Assembly (NCBI GenBank): GCA_009693325.1
Contig: SHXM01000003.1
Location: 1 to 48,883 of the forward strand
Source: Rhodoferax sp.
GTDB lineage: Bacteria > Pseudomonadota > Gammaproteobacteria > Burkholderiales > Burkholderiaceae_C
Length of the DNA stretch: 48,883 nucleotides
Direction: 5' to 3'
The notes beneath the pieces were generated by a model. That model did not search any database and was not told the DNA's origin. It saw only the letters and a program-made list of their open reading frames with translations. Below, piece after piece: positions 35,348 through 45,165 of the stretch (position 1 is its first letter; each line of letters begins with the position of its first letter). The translations under genes were made by a program, and so were the position numbers.

Positions 35348-36925
35348 ATGACCACACCCCCCCAAGTCCCGCTGGGCCTGTACCAACTGCTGATCAGGCT
35401 AGGCGCACTGTGCGCTTTGTGCATTTACGGAGCCACACCAGCCTGGGCGCAAACCCAGAAACGCGCTGCCATGCTGGTTTTTGCGCAAGAGGCGCCGCCG
35501 CCAACGCTGGACCCCTATTTTTCAACCTCGATCTCCACCCGCAATGTGGCGATGCACATCTTCGAGACCCTGGTGACCCGCGACGAAGCCAATGCCGTTG
35601 TGCCGGAACTCGCTGACAAAATCACAGAAAGCAGCGACGGGCTGAGCTACACCTTTAACTTGCGCAAGGGCGTCAAGTTTCACAGTGGCGCCGAGATGAC
35701 CTCCGCCGATGTGAAGGCCTCTCTTGAGCGCTACAAGCGCGTGGCACTACAAAAAGTCATCCTGGATCCGGTCACCGCCATTGATACGCCCGACGCCTAT
35801 ACCGTGGTGCTGCGCCTGTCCAAACGGGTGCCCGTGTTTCTTGACGAGTTGTCAAGCTTCGTGACGCCGCTGGCGATCATGCCAGCGAGCCAGCGCGATC
35901 GCGAGGGCGGCAAAGTTGATCTGATAGGCACCGGCCCGCTGCAGTTCGTCGATTGGCAAGCCGACAGCCATGTTCGGCTCAAGCGCTTCCCAGACTATGT
36001 GCCGGACCGGCGCTACAAGGGCACCGACGGGTTTGCTGGGCGCAAAGAGATCTTCTTTGAGCAGGTCGACTTTAAGCTCGTGAAGGATCCTGGAGCACGC
36101 GTGGCCGGCCTCGAGGCCGGACAGTTCCACATCATTGAAGACCTGCCAATCGAATCAGCCAAGCGCATTGCTGGCAACAAGGCAATTGCCGTTTATGACC
36201 TCAAAAACTGGTGGCTGCAAGGGGCCTGGGTCAACCACGCCAAGGCGCCAACCAATGACAACCGGGTCCGGCGCGCCTTGCAAATCGCCCTTGACATGGA
36301 AGAGATCATGGAGATCGCCACCGACGGCGCCTACGTGCTCCAGCCCGGCCTGCAGTACCCCGGCAACCCCTACCATGTCACCAACGGGGCGCAGTTCTAC
36401 AACAAAAAAGATACTGCAGGGGCGCGCAAACTGCTGGCAGAGGCCGGCTACAAGGGCGAGGAGATCGTGATCATCACCAACTCCAGTTACCAGTCCATGT
36501 ACAAGGCCGCACAGGTGGTGGCCGAGCAACTCAAGGCAGCAGGTTTCAAGGTACGCGTCGATGTGTTCGACTGGGCCACGGCCATGGCCCGCCGCAGTGA
36601 CGGCAACGCCTGGAATCTCTGGTTCACCGGCCAAGGTAGCGGCCCCTCGGTTGGCCCCTTTGCCGCGCTCAAAGACGTGGTCAGTCCGCAAAAGAACCAG
36701 ATCACTGCTGATCCGGTGATTGACGCCCTGTACACCGAACTCATCACCGGAACCACCTTCCAGGCGCGCAAGGCAACTTTTTCTAAGTTTCAGGAGCGCG
36801 TCTACGACCAGGTGCTGTTTCTGAAGTTTGGCGATCTCACCCGCAAACAGGCTTCACGCGCCAACGTCAAAGGCTTTATGCCCTACCGCATTCCGCGCAT
36901 GTGGAATGTGCGGCTTGAGGATTGA
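35348..36925 (+). CDS. ABC importer substrate-binding protein (family 5, peptide/opine type)
   Basis: This 525-residue periplasmic protein binds the ligand for the importer encoded downstream. It has a signal peptide with probable cleavage after AWA (residue 35). The SBP family 5 body includes LDPYFSTSISTRNVAMHIFETLV, the family signature near the N-terminus, TYTFNLRKGVKFHSG-like strands and DNRVRRALQIALDME. Members bind oligopeptides, dipeptides, opines, glutathione or nickel, so ligand cannot be read from sequence. It has no lipobox. A hairpin and 72-nt gap separate it from the permease, consistent with higher expression of the binding protein. Confidence 0.88.
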   Translation: MTTPPQVPLGLYQLLIRLGALCALCIYGATPAWAQTQKRAAMLVFAQEAPPPTLDPYFSTSISTRNVAMHIFETLVTRDEANAVVPELADKITESSDGLSYTFNLRKGVKFHSGAEMTSADVKASLERYKRVALQKVILDPVTAIDTPDAYTVVLRLSKRVPVFLDELSSFVTPLAIMPASQRDREGGKVDLIGTGPLQFVDWQADSHVRLKRFPDYVPDRRYKGTDGFAGRKEIFFEQVDFKLVKDPGARVAGLEAGQFHIIEDLPIESAKRIAGNKAIAVYDLKNWWLQGAWVNHAKAPTNDNRVRRALQIALDMEEIMEIATDGAYVLQPGLQYPGNPYHVTNGAQFYNKKDTAGARKLLAEAGYKGEEIVIITNSSYQSMYKAAQVVAEQLKAAGFKVRVDVFDWATAMARRSDGNAWNLWFTGQGSGPSVGPFAALKDVVSPQKNQITADPVIDALYTELITGTTFQARKATFSKFQERVYDQVLFLKFGDLTRKQASRANVKGFMPYRIPRMWNVRLED

Positions 36926-36938
36926 GGCCGAATCCAAA

Positions 36939-36952
36939 GCCACCCTGGTGGC
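36939..36952 (+). repeat. Hairpin between binding protein and permease genes
   Basis: GCCAC and GTGGC form a short stem around CCTG, 13 nt after the stop. Such stems often protect binding-protein mRNA from decay. No T-tract, so read-through into the permease is expected. Confidence 0.35.
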
Positions 36953-36997
36953 GCCAGTTGTCGCATTTATCGGGATTGCACCAGCAAAGGGCCCGGC

Positions 36998-37951
36998 ATG
37001 GCTGAATTCGTCCTCAGGCGCTTGCTCAGCGCCGTTCCGGTCTTGCTGCTCGTCACCCTGATAGCTGCGTCAATCATGCAACTGGTGCCGGGTGACCCCG
37101 CCATGGTCATCGCTGGCTCAGGCGCCTCGGACGCAGAGGTTCAACAAGTCCGCCTGGCACTCGGGCTAGATCGCTCCTTTGGTGTGCGGCTGCTCGAATG
37201 GTATGGCGGCCTGTTGCGCGGCGACCTCGGCCAGTCCCTGCTGCTTAACCGATCAGTCACCACGGCTATCGCCGAGCGGCTGCCAGTCACGCTGGCGCTA
37301 GCTGGTTTCGCCCTGCTATTGACCATCATCATCGGGGTTCCTGCGGGCATCATCGCCGCTCTCAAGGCCAACACAGCCATTGACCAGGCGGTGCTGATGT
37401 TGGCCCTCGTCGGCGTCTCGGTGCCAAACTTCTGGCTCAGCCTGATGCTGATCGTGGCCTTCGGCGTTTGGCTCGAGGTTCTGCCAGCAGGTGGCTACAC
37501 GCCATTCGCTGACGACCCGCTCGGCTGGGTGCGCTGCCTGATCCTGCCCGGTATTTCGCTGGCCCTGTTGCAAATCGGATTGCTGGCGCGCATCACCCGG
37601 GCGACCATGCTGGAAGTGCTGCGGCAAGACTATGTGCGAACCGCTCGGGCCAAGGGCTTGCCAATTCGGATGGTGGTAGGCCAGCATGCGCTGCGCAATG
37701 TGCTGGTGCCGGTAGTCACCGTCATCGGCATCAGCTTTGGCCTGCTGTTGTCGGGCTCAGTGGTGATCGAGACTGTCTACTCCATACCCGGTCTTGGCCG
37801 GCTGCTTGCGACGGCCATCTTCAGCCGTGACTACCCAGTGATCCAAGGCGGTCTGCTGGTGACCGCCGCCATGCTGGTGCTGCTCAACCTCGCGGTCGAC
37901 CTGCTCTATGCCGTGATAGACCCACGCATCAAGCATGATGGCCGATCCTGA
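36998..37951 (+). CDS. ABC importer permease, DppB-like
   Basis: This 317-residue inner-membrane permease is the first of the two transmembrane subunits of the importer. The start MAEFVLRRLLSAVPVLLLVTLIA, split here into MAEFVLRRLL and the hydrophobic helix after it, is typical of DppB. The periplasmic loop VPGDPAMVIAGSGASD follows. Six helices can be outlined, and the EAA coupling loop (VRTARAKGLPIRMVVGQHALRN, about residues 210-231) contacts the ATPases. The C-terminal part ends DLLYAVIDPRIKH. The gene overlaps the next by 17 nt. Confidence 0.9.
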   Translation: MAEFVLRRLLSAVPVLLLVTLIAASIMQLVPGDPAMVIAGSGASDAEVQQVRLALGLDRSFGVRLLEWYGGLLRGDLGQSLLLNRSVTTAIAERLPVTLALAGFALLLTIIIGVPAGIIAALKANTAIDQAVLMLALVGVSVPNFWLSLMLIVAFGVWLEVLPAGGYTPFADDPLGWVRCLILPGISLALLQIGLLARITRATMLEVLRQDYVRTARAKGLPIRMVVGQHALRNVLVPVVTVIGISFGLLLSGSVVIETVYSIPGLGRLLATAIFSRDYPVIQGGLLVTAAMLVLLNLAVDLLYAVIDPRIKHDGRS

Positions 37952-38850
37952 GCGCACCAGTGCCCAGCCGCCCGACCCGGCAGCGGTTGATGCGCCAGCG
38001 CTGCACCTGCCCAGGGCTGTCGGCACCACGCTTTGGCGGCGCTTGTTCGGCCACCGGCTGTTCATCACCGGCGTCATCCTGTTCGGCTTGGTGCTTGCCA
38101 TGGCCTTGTTTGCCGATCTCCTGGCAAGCGCAGCCCCCGAGAAAATGAATGTGCGGGCGCGCTTTCGCACACCGCAATGGGCATTCCTGCTTGGTACCGA
38201 CAACTACGGACGCGATATCTGGAGCCGACTGTTGTACGGCTCCAGGCTGTCCTTGTCTATCGGCTTCGCTGTGGTCTTGGTGACTGGGGCGGCGGGCACC
38301 TGCATTGGTTTGCTGGCGGGTTACTTCAAACGCCTTGACGGCCCATTGATGCGCCTGATGGATGCGCTGATGGCTTTTCCGGCTATTTTGCTGGCCATTG
38401 CCATTGCCTCTGCGCTCGGCCCCTCGGCCATCAATGCCGTCATTGCCCTGTCAGCCGTGTATACGCCACGCACCGCGCGCATCGTGCGCGGCAGCGTGCT
38501 GGTGGTGCGCGAGATGGACTATGTTCAGGCCGCCGTGGCGAGTGGCGCACGCCATGGCTGGATCATTTGGCGCCACATCCTGCCCAACAGCATGGCGCCT
38601 TTGATTGTGCAACTGACCTTCATTTTTGCCTACGCCGTGCTGGCCGAATCGATACTCAGTTTTCTCGGTGTCGGCCCGCCCCCGCCAACCCCCAGTTGGG
38701 GCAGCATGATCGCTGAGGGACAGGCCTATCTGCGCGAAGCGCCACTGATGGCTCTTTTCCCGGGTATCGCGATTGCCGTAACAGCGATGGGACTCAACTT
38801 GCTGGGCGACGGCCTGCGCGATGTGCTCGATCCTCGGCTGAAAGTTCAAC

Positions 38851-38858
<8 letters not shown>
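37935..38858 (+). CDS. ABC importer permease, DppC-like
   Basis: The second permease has 307 residues. A 35-residue Pro/Ala-rich cytoplasmic N-terminus precedes the first helix. LGTDNYGRDIWSRLLYGSRLS is split by the family into the conserved GTDNYGRDI and the following helix. The EAA loop appears near DYVQAAVASGARHGWIIW. The C-terminus is GDGLRDVLDPRLK, as in DppC/OppC. Two ATGs in tandem (37935, 37938) can start it. It overlaps both neighbours (17 nt and 8 nt), so the operon is translationally coupled. Confidence 0.9.
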
Positions 38859-39815
<957 letters not shown>

Positions 39816-39819
<4 letters not shown>

Positions 39820-40775
39820 AACCGGTCTTGCTTGAAGTTCGGGGGCTCAAGAAGCATTTTCCGCTGCTCAAAGGGCTGTTGTTTCCAAAGGTCGTGGGCG
39901 CCGTGCGGGCTGTCGATGGCGTCGACTTCGACCTGGCTGAATCAGAGACGCTGGCGCTGGTCGGCGAATCAGGCTGCGGCAAAACCACCACCGGCCGGCT
40001 GGTGTTGCGCTTGCTCGAGCCGACAGCTGGCAAATTACGCTTTGCTGGTCAAGACCTTCTGGCACTCGATGCAGACGCGCTGCGCCTACGCCGCCGCGAT
40101 ATGCAGATCATCTTTCAAGACCCGTTTAGTGCCCTTGACCCCCGCATGACGGTAGCCCAAATCGTCGGCGAGCCGCTCTACATCCACAACATTGCGAACC
40201 GAGCCGATCGAGTCAGCGAACTGCTCGATCTGGTTGGTCTGCCGCAGGCCTATGCCGGACGCTATCCGCACGAGTTCTCGGGCGGCCAGCGTCAGCGCAT
40301 CGGCATAGCGCGAGCACTCGCGTTGCGGCCTCGGTTCATCGTCTGCGACGAACCGGTCTCGGCTCTCGACGTATCGATACAGGCACAAATCATCAACCTG
40401 ATGCAAGACTTGCAGGACCGCTTTGGTCTGTCTTACCTGTTCATAGCACACGACCTGAGTGTGGTTAAACACATGGCCGACCGGGTGGCGGTGATGTACT
40501 TGGGCCGAATCGTCGAGATCGCTGACAAGCAAGACCTGTATGCCCGGCCCAGCCACCCTTACACCCGGGCCCTGCTGCAGTCGGTGCCCCTGCCCGATCC
40601 GCGCCAGCGAGCGGTGCCCGTGCCGCTGGCCGGGGAAATTCCCAGCCCGGCCAATCCACCCCGGGGTTGCCACTTCCACACCCGTTGCCCGATCGCTCAA
40701 GACCCCTGCAGACTTGAGGCGCCCGCACTGCGCGCCGTGGGCGATCGACATTTGAGCGCGTGCCATTTTTCTTAA
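39816..40775 (+). CDS. ABC importer ATPase, DppF-like
   Basis: Second nucleotide-binding subunit, 319 residues, of the DppF/OppF type. It has Walker A GESGCGKT (50-57), the Q-loop in [11 protein letters not shown], the signature FSGGQRQR (154-161) and Walker [13 protein letters not shown]. The extra [15 protein letters not shown] extension follows. The [21 protein letters not shown]-terminal insertion is usual for OppF-type subunits. The ATG is part of an ATGA overlap with dppD. The deacylase gene follows 16 nt later and is presumably in the same transcript. Confidence 0.92.
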
Positions 40776-40791
40776 ACTCCGAGCCAACCCC

Positions 40792-41796
40792 ATGACAACC
40801 CGACTCAGCCCAGAATTCGACCTCTTTGCCGTCAGCGGCAAGCACACCGGCTTCATCCGCCTGCCCCATTCGGTGCACCGCTCTGCTTACGGCTTTATCC
40901 CGATCCCGGTCGCCGTGATCGCCCGCGGTGCGGGCCCAACCGTGTTGCTCATGGCTGGCAACCACGGCGACGAATATGAAGGCCAGATTGCGCTGGGCAA
41001 TCTGATCCGCAGCCTCTCCCCCGACGAGATCTGCGGCAGAGTCATCCTGCTGCCCTCGGCCAACTTTCCCGCAGCTATGGCCGGCATGCGCACCTCACCG
41101 ATTGATCAAGGCAACCTGAATCGCAGCTTTCCCGGTGATCCAGATGGCAGTATCACCGAACAAATCGCCTGGTTTATTGAAGAATCGATTTTGCCCGGCG
41201 TTCAGGTCCTGATCGATCTGCACTCTGGTGGCAGTTCCCTGAGCTACATCCAGGCGGCGCTGGCGCGGCGCTCGCCAGACCCTGCCGCCTTGGCTGAAAC
41301 CATCGCTCTGCTGCGTGCCTTTGGCGCACCAATCGCCTACCTGTCGAATGTGCCGCAAGGTGCGCAACGCACCTCTTCGGCGGCGGCCGCTCGCAAAGGA
41401 GTGCGACACCTGGGCACCGAGTTAGCCGGCGGCGGACAGGTGAGCGCCGCCGCCCTGCGGACCTGCGAGGCTGGCCTCAGGCGCGTGCTGCACCATCTTG
41501 GCGTGCTGCGGGCGCCGCACCCCGAACCGGCGCCACCAACCCGGCTGCTCGAAGTCGTGGGCGCCGACTACTATGTTTACGCGCCCGAGGACGGCCTGTT
41601 CGAGCCCCTGGTCGAACTCGGCGAAAGCGTGCACGCGGGCCAAGCTGCTGCTCGCATCCACAGCCCCGCCACTCCCTGGCGCGAGCCCGCAGTGGCCTGC
41701 TTCGAGCGCGCTGGATTGGTCATCTGCAAGCGGGTGCCCGGGCTGAGCCAGCGCGGCGATTGCCTGTTCCACCTGGGCAGTGACTGCGCGGGCTGA
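40792..41796 (+). CDS. DoeB-like zinc deacylase (AstE/aspartoacylase family)
   Basis: This 334-residue metallo-carboxypeptidase-fold enzyme should hydrolyse an N-acyl amino acid. Zinc ligands are visible as His58 and Glu61 in GNHGDEYEG and His144 in DLHSGG. The substrate-binding NLNRSFPG (108-115) is intact. The opening KHTGFIRLP and the SPIDQGNLNRSFPG segment resemble DoeB, the N-acetyl-diaminobutyrate deacetylase of ectoine degradation. A C-terminal beta domain (about 250-330) is similar to that of DoeB-type enzymes. The companion ectoine hydrolase DoeA is absent, so the true substrate is probably another acylated amino acid or peptide brought in by the ABC importer. Confidence 0.78.
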   Translation: MTTRLSPEFDLFAVSGKHTGFIRLPHSVHRSAYGFIPIPVAVIARGAGPTVLLMAGNHGDEYEGQIALGNLIRSLSPDEICGRVILLPSANFPAAMAGMRTSPIDQGNLNRSFPGDPDGSITEQIAWFIEESILPGVQVLIDLHSGGSSLSYIQAALARRSPDPAALAETIALLRAFGAPIAYLSNVPQGAQRTSSAAAARKGVRHLGTELAGGGQVSAAALRTCEAGLRRVLHHLGVLRAPHPEPAPPTRLLEVVGADYYVYAPEDGLFEPLVELGESVHAGQAAARIHSPATPWREPAVACFERAGLVICKRVPGLSQRGDCLFHLGSDCAG

Positions 41797-41797
41797 A

Positions 41798-41811
41798 AAA
41801 CCAGCCGGTTT
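41798..41811. terminator. Weak hairpin between convergent genes
   Basis: AAACC and GGTTT form a 5-bp stem with loop AGCC, directly after the deacylase stop. It is AT-weak and lacks a proper T-tract, so it is only a possible bidirectional terminator. Confidence 0.25.
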
Positions 41812-41842
41812 AGCCAGGCATTGCCGGTCCGCGGGCAGGCAT

Positions 41843-42814
41843 TTAGTCCGCCACCGGCGTGAGCAAGGGGCGTCCGGCCAAAAAGGCTGCCAAATTGGCC
41901 AGCATCAAGTCAAAGGCCTCTCGCCAAGTCTCCTGCGTACTGCCGGCGATATGCGGCGTCAGCACCACCCTGTCCATGCCCAAGAGCGCTGCCGGAATAC
42001 TCGGCTCGGCCTCAAACACGTCCAGCGCAGCACCACCCAGCCGGCCGGCCACCAGCGCCAACACCAGCGCGTTTTCGTCGACCACAGAACCCCGTGCAAT
42101 ATTCACCAGCACCCCCTGCGGGCCGAGTGCATCAAGTACCGCGTGATTGACCAGGTGCCGGGTGGCAGCACCACCAGCGCAGGCCACCAGCAGGCAATCA
42201 GCCCAGCGGGCGAGCTCCAGGGGAGATTCAAAATATTCGTAGCTCAAATCAGCCCGGCGGTGGCGGTTGTGGTAACCAATCGGCATGTCAAACCCAGTGG
42301 CTCGGCGCGCAACAGTTTGGCCGATGTCGCCCAGCCCAAGAATGCCAAGCCGCAAGCCTGACACACGCCGGGTCAGGCCGATCGTCTTTTTGCCCCAAAT
42401 ACCCGCGTGCGCCAAGCGATCTGCCTGCGCAATGCGGCGCATCAGGGCGATCAGCAAACCCATCGCATGATCGGCCACGCAGTTCGAAACAACGCCCGGG
42501 GTGTTACACAAACGTATGGCACGCTCGTTCAGGGCAGGCCGGTCAACCCGGTCGTAACCAACGCCAAAACAGGCCACCAGGCGCAGCCCGGGAAGTTGTC
42601 GCACAGTTTGGGCATCAATGCCAACCAGGCCCGTGGTGACTGCTGCCCCAGCCCCGGCGGCTTGAGCCAGCAGCCGAGCCCGCTCAGTCTCATTGCTCAC
42701 ACCTCCCAGATCATGCACGCGGTACAGGGCGCGCAGCTCGAGCACCATCCAATCAGCCAAGCCGCCAATCACCACCAGTTCGAGGCGCGTGTCAGGCTGA
42801 TTCAGAACAGACAT
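41843..42814 (-). CDS. D-2-hydroxyacid dehydrogenase (second copy)
   Basis: This 323-residue protein is a D-isomer-specific 2-hydroxyacid dehydrogenase with GLGDIG (160-165) and catalytic Arg241 (IARGS), Glu270 (EAEP) and His288 (TPHIA). It is clearly diverged from the copy at 34071, so it is not a recent duplicate. The ATG at 42814 leaves a 28-nt gap to the transaminase gene upstream and gives a normal family length. A longer frame would overlap that gene and is not favoured. Paired with a transaminase, it could reduce the 2-keto acid produced there. The substrate is unknown. Confidence 0.8.
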   Translation of the reverse strand: MSVLNQPDTRLELVVIGGLADWMVLELRALYRVHDLGGVSNETERARLLAQAAGAGAAVTTGLVGIDAQTVRQLPGLRLVACFGVGYDRVDRPALNERAIRLCNTPGVVSNCVADHAMGLLIALMRRIAQADRLAHAGIWGKKTIGLTRRVSGLRLGILGLGDIGQTVARRATGFDMPIGYHNRHRRADLSYEYFESPLELARWADCLLVACAGGAATRHLVNHAVLDALGPQGVLVNIARGSVVDENALVLALVAGRLGGAALDVFEAEPSIPAALLGMDRVVLTPHIAGSTQETWREAFDLMLANLAAFLAGRPLLTPVAD

Positions 42815-42842
42815 CGGGAGGTCTGCAAGCAGCCGGTGCGAC

Positions 42843-43766
42843 TCATTGACCTGGCCAAACCGGAGTACGCCAAGCCGGGTGGTCGGCAATTTGACCACCC
42901 ACCAGGCGAAAATAGTGGTCCTGGATCAGGCGAGTGACAGGCCCGGGCTGCCCGTCCCCCACCGCAATCCGGTCAACCGCCACAATGGGCACCACCTCCT
43001 GGCCCGAACCGCACAAAAACGCTTCCTCGGCAGCCAGCAACTCGGTGCGGTCAACCCGCCGCTCTTGAACCACCAGCCCATGCACCGTGCGGGCAGCTTG
43101 GATCACCGTATCACGGGTGATGCTCTCCAAAATATCGCTGGCGCCGTCCGGCGTAATCAGTTGCCCCCCGCGAACCAAAAAAACGCAGGCTCCAGTGCCC
43201 TCGGACAACTTGCCATCGGCACTGAGCATCAGTGCGCCGTCATGTCCGTCGAGGCGTGCCGTCAGTTCAGCGGCTCGGTTGTTGACGTAATTGGCAGTAC
43301 TCTTGACCCGCGGCGGCAGCGCGTTGTCGGCGATACGCTGCCATGAGCTCACCGCAACCCGGACGCCGCTTTGCAAAAACTTTCCGGGCCCCCGCTTAAC
43401 CACACCAATCACCAGCCCCACTGGCCCGGTCACAGTCAGTTCGTCGTCGCCATCGATATAGGCAATCATGCGAATGTGTGCGTTCTCGCGAATAGCGTTG
43501 GCACGCAAGGTACGCAGCAAGCAGTCTTCCAGAAAGGGCGCATCAAAAATTCGCTCATAACGCATCACCTTCATGCCATAACGCAGGCGCTCGAGGTGCT
43601 CGCTGAGGCGAAAGACGTAGAGTTGCTGGTGCTCAGCATTCCAATAAGCCCGCAGACCCTCAAACACGCCAAGCCCGTATTTGACAACCGCCGAAAAAGC
43701 GTGGATTTTTGCTTCGCCGTACGGAACGATATCGCCGTTCAAACACATGAAGTCGCAGGTGCTCAT
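42843..43766 (-). CDS. Class IV (branched-chain-type) aminotransferase
   Basis: This 307-residue PLP enzyme has the fold-type IV layout of branched-chain aminotransferases. The opening CLNGDIVPYGEAKIHAFSAV is followed by VFEGLRAY at 34-41. The PLP lysine is Lys155 in RVKSTANYVNN, and the cofactor phosphate region is near LSEGTGACVFLV. BCAT, D-amino-acid transaminase and aminodeoxychorismate lyase share this fold. GVFEGLRAYW and KSTANYVNN favour a BCAT-like activity. It is upstream of the 2-hydroxyacid dehydrogenase on the same strand and probably co-transcribed. Confidence 0.82.
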   Translation of the reverse strand: MSTCDFMCLNGDIVPYGEAKIHAFSAVVKYGLGVFEGLRAYWNAEHQQLYVFRLSEHLERLRYGMKVMRYERIFDAPFLEDCLLRTLRANAIRENAHIRMIAYIDGDDELTVTGPVGLVIGVVKRGPGKFLQSGVRVAVSSWQRIADNALPPRVKSTANYVNNRAAELTARLDGHDGALMLSADGKLSEGTGACVFLVRGGQLITPDGASDILESITRDTVIQAARTVHGLVVQERRVDRTELLAAEEAFLCGSGQEVVPIVAVDRIAVGDGQPGPVTRLIQDHYFRLVGGQIADHPAWRTPVWPGQ

Positions 43767-43931
43767 CGGATAAATCCGCCAGGTTTGATCCCGCGGGCGG
43801 TCACTTTTCGGTCAAGAATTACCATGCGGGGCTCCTGATTGGGTGAGATAAAGGGGCGGCGTGGCTGGGCGTTGGTGCTTGGCTTTTGCATGCATCCGGG
43901 GCACCTTAATCGATTTGTGCAGACCGGTCAA

Positions 43932-43959
43932 CGACCAGTTTTGTTCGACCAGTATTGTT
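43932..43959 (+). promoter_or_regulatory. Tandem 14-bp repeat, operator candidate
   Basis: CGACCAGTTTTGTT (43932-43945) is followed directly by CGACCAGTATTGTT (43946-43959), differing at one base. It lies in the 294-nt gap between the divergent transaminase and threonine-aldolase genes, and the palindrome GACCGGTC (43922-43929) lies just before it. Tandem near-identical 14-mers in such a gap suggest cooperative binding of a regulator. No other gene is seen in this gap. Confidence 0.45.
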
Positions 43960-44006
43960 CTGCTTTGTTAACTTTTGCCTTGGAACCGGCGTAGGATCAA
44001 GCTAGT

Positions 44007-44025
44007 CCGATCTTTGGTGGATCGG
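44007..44025 (+). repeat. Leader hairpin upstream of the aldolase gene
   Basis: CCGATC and GATCGG form a 6-bp stem with loop TTTGGTG, 36 nt before the ATG. It is followed by GATTTTG, so it could act as a weak attenuator or mRNA stem. Confidence 0.3.
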
Positions 44026-44060
44026 GATTTTGCCGGCCGGCCCCAATCCATACAGCAGCC

Positions 44061-45116
44061 ATGCGACCAGACGCAATTGATTTTCGAAGTGACAACTCAG
44101 GTCGCGCTGCGCCAGAACTTATTGAAGCGATCAACACTGCCAACAGCGGCACTGCGCTCGGTTATGGTGGCGACGCGTTAACCCAGGCCCTGCAGGATCG
44201 ACTGGCGGAGGTGTTTGAGACACCGTTGCGGGTCTTCCCGGTTCCAACGGGTACGGCGGCTAATGCAGTTGCGCTGGCTGCTTCATGCACCCCCTTTGGC
44301 GCTGTCTATTGCAGTGCACTGGCGCACATCAACACCTCGGAATGCAACGCCACCAGTTTTTTCGGCGGCGGCACCAAACTCGTGGCGGTCGATGGACCAC
44401 ACGGAAAAGTTGACGCCAAGGCCCTGCAAGACGCAATCCTTAGCGCGGGAGTAGGCCAGACACACAAGAACCAGCCCTGTGCCGTGAACCTGGTACAGGC
44501 CACCGACATGGGTGCAATTTACCAAACCGACGAGCTCGCTGCGGTCAGCGCAGTGGCCCATGCGCATGGCCTGAAGGTTCACATGGACGGCGCACGCTTT
44601 GCCAATGCCTTGGTGGCACTAGGGTGCACCCCGGCCCAGGCTAGTTGGCGAGCCGGCGTCGACCTGCTGTCACTTGGCGTGACGAAAAATGGCGGCCTGT
44701 TGACCGATGCGATCGTCGTCTTCGCACCCGACACTGCCGCCAATATCGAGTTCCATTTGCGTCGGGCCGGCCTGGTTTGGTCAAAGATGCGGTTCGCTTC
44801 GGCACAGGTCATGGCCTATGTCGAGGACGACCTGTGGCTGCGACTGGCGCGCCGAGCCAACTTCGCGGCAGCCCGTATCTCAGCGCAGATTGACGGACTC
44901 CGCAGCCTCAGACTGATCGCCCCGGTGCAGGCCAACGAGTTGTTTGTCGAGTTGCCCGAGTCAGCTTTGGCAGGACTGGAGCGGGCGGGATTTTTGTTCC
45001 ATCGGCGGGGACCCGCCGTGGCCCGTTTCGTATGTCGCTGGGACACCACCGAGGTCGAATGCGCCGCCCTGTGCACTGCCATCGATCAGTTGCTGAGGGT
45101 CAGCCCCAGCACCTGA
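44061..45116 (+). CDS. ltaE: L-threonine aldolase-type PLP lyase
   Basis: This 351-residue fold-type I enzyme belongs to the low-specificity L-threonine aldolase group, which splits beta-hydroxy amino acids to glycine and an aldehyde. The N-terminal IDFRSDNSG, the substrate region GYGGDAL (34-40), Asp176 (HMDGARF) and the PLP Lys209 (SLGVTKNGG) are in place. The family also contains phenylserine and beta-hydroxyaspartate aldolases, so the exact substrate is open. It is alone on the plus strand, between oppositely oriented transaminase genes. Confidence 0.82.
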   Translation: MRPDAIDFRSDNSGRAAPELIEAINTANSGTALGYGGDALTQALQDRLAEVFETPLRVFPVPTGTAANAVALAASCTPFGAVYCSALAHINTSECNATSFFGGGTKLVAVDGPHGKVDAKALQDAILSAGVGQTHKNQPCAVNLVQATDMGAIYQTDELAAVSAVAHAHGLKVHMDGARFANALVALGCTPAQASWRAGVDLLSLGVTKNGGLLTDAIVVFAPDTAANIEFHLRRAGLVWSKMRFASAQVMAYVEDDLWLRLARRANFAAARISAQIDGLRSLRLIAPVQANELFVELPESALAGLERAGFLFHRRGPAVARFVCRWDTTEVECAALCTAIDQLLRVSPST

Positions 45117-45120
45117 GACC

Positions 45121-45137
45121 GCTGGGAGACACCCAGC
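45121..45137 (+). terminator. Terminator-like hairpin after the aldolase gene
   Basis: GCTGGG and CCCAGC form a 6-bp GC stem with a 5-nt loop, 4 nt after the stop. GGGCTTT follows some 11 nt later rather than immediately. A role as transcription terminator between convergent genes is plausible. Confidence 0.4.
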
Positions 45138-45165
45138 AGCGTTGGGCTTTAGCTGTGGCCCGTGA

